From Leptasterias polaris (Eukaryota > Echinodermata > Asteroidea > Forcipulatida > Asteriidae), in contig JAZGTN010000170.1 of the NCBI GenBank assembly GCA_037783415.1, forward strand, positions 4,569,501-4,633,500: 64,000 bases of DNA, written 5' to 3'. The notes under the pieces were generated by a model. That model was not told the origin of the DNA, did no database searches, and saw only the letters and a list, made by a program, of their open reading frames with translations. Positions 62,683-64,000 of this stretch are shown in pieces (positions within the stretch are counted from its first letter, which is position 1; each line of letters begins with the position of its first letter). The position numbers and the translations under genes are program-made.

Positions 62683-64000
62683 GTTTGAAATCAGAGTTTT
62701 CCTTCTCCTAGATGAACTGCCTTCCATGGCTTACGAGCCCCATCTGCCTAGGTTTGAAATCAGAGTTTTCCTTCTCCTAGATGAACTGCCTTCCATGGCT
62801 TACGAGCCCCATCTGCCTAGGTTTGAAATCAGAGTTTTCCTTCTCCTAGATGAACTGCCTTCCATGGCTTACGAGCCCCATCTGCCTAGGTTTGAAATCA
62901 GAGTTTTCCTTCTCCTAGATGAACTGCCTTCCATGGCTTACGAGCCCCATCTGCCCAGGTTTGAAATCAGAGTTTTCCTTCTCCTAGATGAACTGCCTTC
63001 CATGGCTTACGAGCCCCATCTGCCTAGGTTTGAAATCAGAGTTTTCCTTCTCCTAGATGAACTGCCTTCCATGGCTTACGAGCCCCATCTGCCCAGGTTT
63101 GAAATCAGAGTTTTCCTTCTCCTAGATGAACTGCCTTCCATGGCTTACGAGCCCCATCTGCCTAGGTTTGAAATCAGAGTTTTCCTTCTCCTAGATGAAC
63201 TGCCTTCCATGGCTTACGAGCCCCATCTGCCTAGGTTTGAAATCAGAGTTTTCCTTCTCCTAGATGAACTGCCTTCCATGGCTTACGAGCCCCATCTGCC
63301 TAGGTTTGAAATCAGAGTTTTCCTTCTCCTAGATGAACTGCCTTCCATGGCTTACGAGCCCCATCTGCCTAGGTTTGAAATCAGAGTTTTCCTTCTCCTA
63401 GATGAACTGCCTTCCATGGCTTACGAGCCCCATCTGCCTAGGTTTGAAATCAGAGTTTTCCTTCTCCTAGATGAACTGCCTTCCATGGCTTACGAGCCCC
63501 ATCTGCCTAGGTTTGAAATCAGAGTTTTCCTTCTCCTAGATGAACTGCCTTCCATGGCTTACGAGCCCCATCTGCCTAGGTTTGAAATCAGAGTTTTCCT
63601 TCTCCTAGATGAACTGCCTTCCATGGCTTACGAGCCCCATCTGCCTAGGTTTGAAATCAGAGTTTTCCTTCTCCTAGATGAACTGCCTTCCATGGCTTAC
63701 GAGCCCCATCTGCCTAGGTTTGAAATCAGAGTTTTCCTTCTCCTAGATGAACTGCCTTCCATGGCTTACGAGCCCCATCTGCCTAGGTTTGAAATCAGAG
63801 TTTTCCTTCTCCTAGATGAACTGCCTTCCATGGCTTACGAGCCCCATCTGCCCAGGTTTGAAATCAGAGTTTTCCTTCTCCTAGATGAACTGCCTTCCAT
63901 GGCTTACGAGCCCCATCTGCCCAGGTTTGAAATCAGAGTTTTCCTTCTCCTAGATGAACTGCCTTCCATGGCTTACGAGCCCCATCTGCCTAGGTTTGAA
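62683..64000 (-). repeat. 69-bp tandem array at the 5' end of the LINE
   Basis: From 62683 to the window edge, 19.1 units of exactly 69 bp, each starting GTTTGAAATCAGAGTTTTCC on +. The units are nearly identical; the main variant is CTGCCTAG against CTGCCCAG (the latter near 62956, 63094, 63853 and 63922). On the minus strand each unit has an ATG followed by a 21-codon ORF (MEGSSSRRRKTLISN...) that ends in TAA within the next unit. The array continues past 64000. Confidence 0.95.

Noticed and set aside
62683..64000. CRISPR-like array
   Set aside because: Units are contiguous with no variable spacers, and the context is a eukaryotic LINE.

Overview
The window is animal genomic DNA, most likely from an echinoderm and probably a sea star. 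That is an inference from the long AT-rich introns, the abundance of TTAA-flanked miniature elements, tRNA-derived SINEs and Penelope-like remnants; no mitochondrial or rRNA marker is present. Nothing prokaryotic is seen.

The main gene is on the + strand. Ten exons (19072-58666) with canonical GT/AG sites and consistent phases encode a signal peptide, a complete GABA-B-type Venus-flytrap ectodomain and the first transmembrane helix of a class C GPCR. The remaining helices lie beyond the right edge. The hinge region resembles GABA-B subunit 2 more than subunit 1. A TATA box and an overlapping upstream ORF precede the start codon. A second, opposite-strand gene fragment (15078-16133) encodes a transmembrane helix and a cytoplasmic tail built of tandem tyrosine motifs, with a possible alternative last exon between.

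Almost everything else is transposable-element sediment. 1-7060: a Penelope-like fragment, 290-bp tandem repeats with an inserted TTAA element, and a badly decayed LINE reverse transcriptase. 7070-14644: three-level nesting, in which a 4.5-kb LTR element with identical 560-bp LTRs sits inside a LINE, which sits between inverted arms flanked by TTAA. 16-18 kb: 24-bp iterons and a SINE. 20-31 kb (introns): Penelope-like LTR remnants that fold back and carry a hammerhead-like core, plus LINE 3' ends. 34-37 kb: long duplicated repeats ending in hairpins followed by T tracts. 41.8-43.6 kb: a fold-back element with arms of ~30-bp iterons and two miniature elements nested in its centre. 45.4-46.7 kb: a 112-bp perfect palindrome and a TTAA element holding a THAP-domain relic, which points to Kolobok-type transposons as the source of the TTAA families. 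48.6-50.1 kb: another LINE. 59-64 kb: a young, antisense APE-RT LINE with two frameshifts, headed by an array of at least 19 copies of a 69-bp monomer in the position of a repeated promoter.

The most noteworthy items are the ribozyme-like hairpins, the LINE with 69-bp 5' monomers, the THAP/TTAA (Kolobok-like) system, the iteron fold-back element, and the tyrosine-motif receptor tail.
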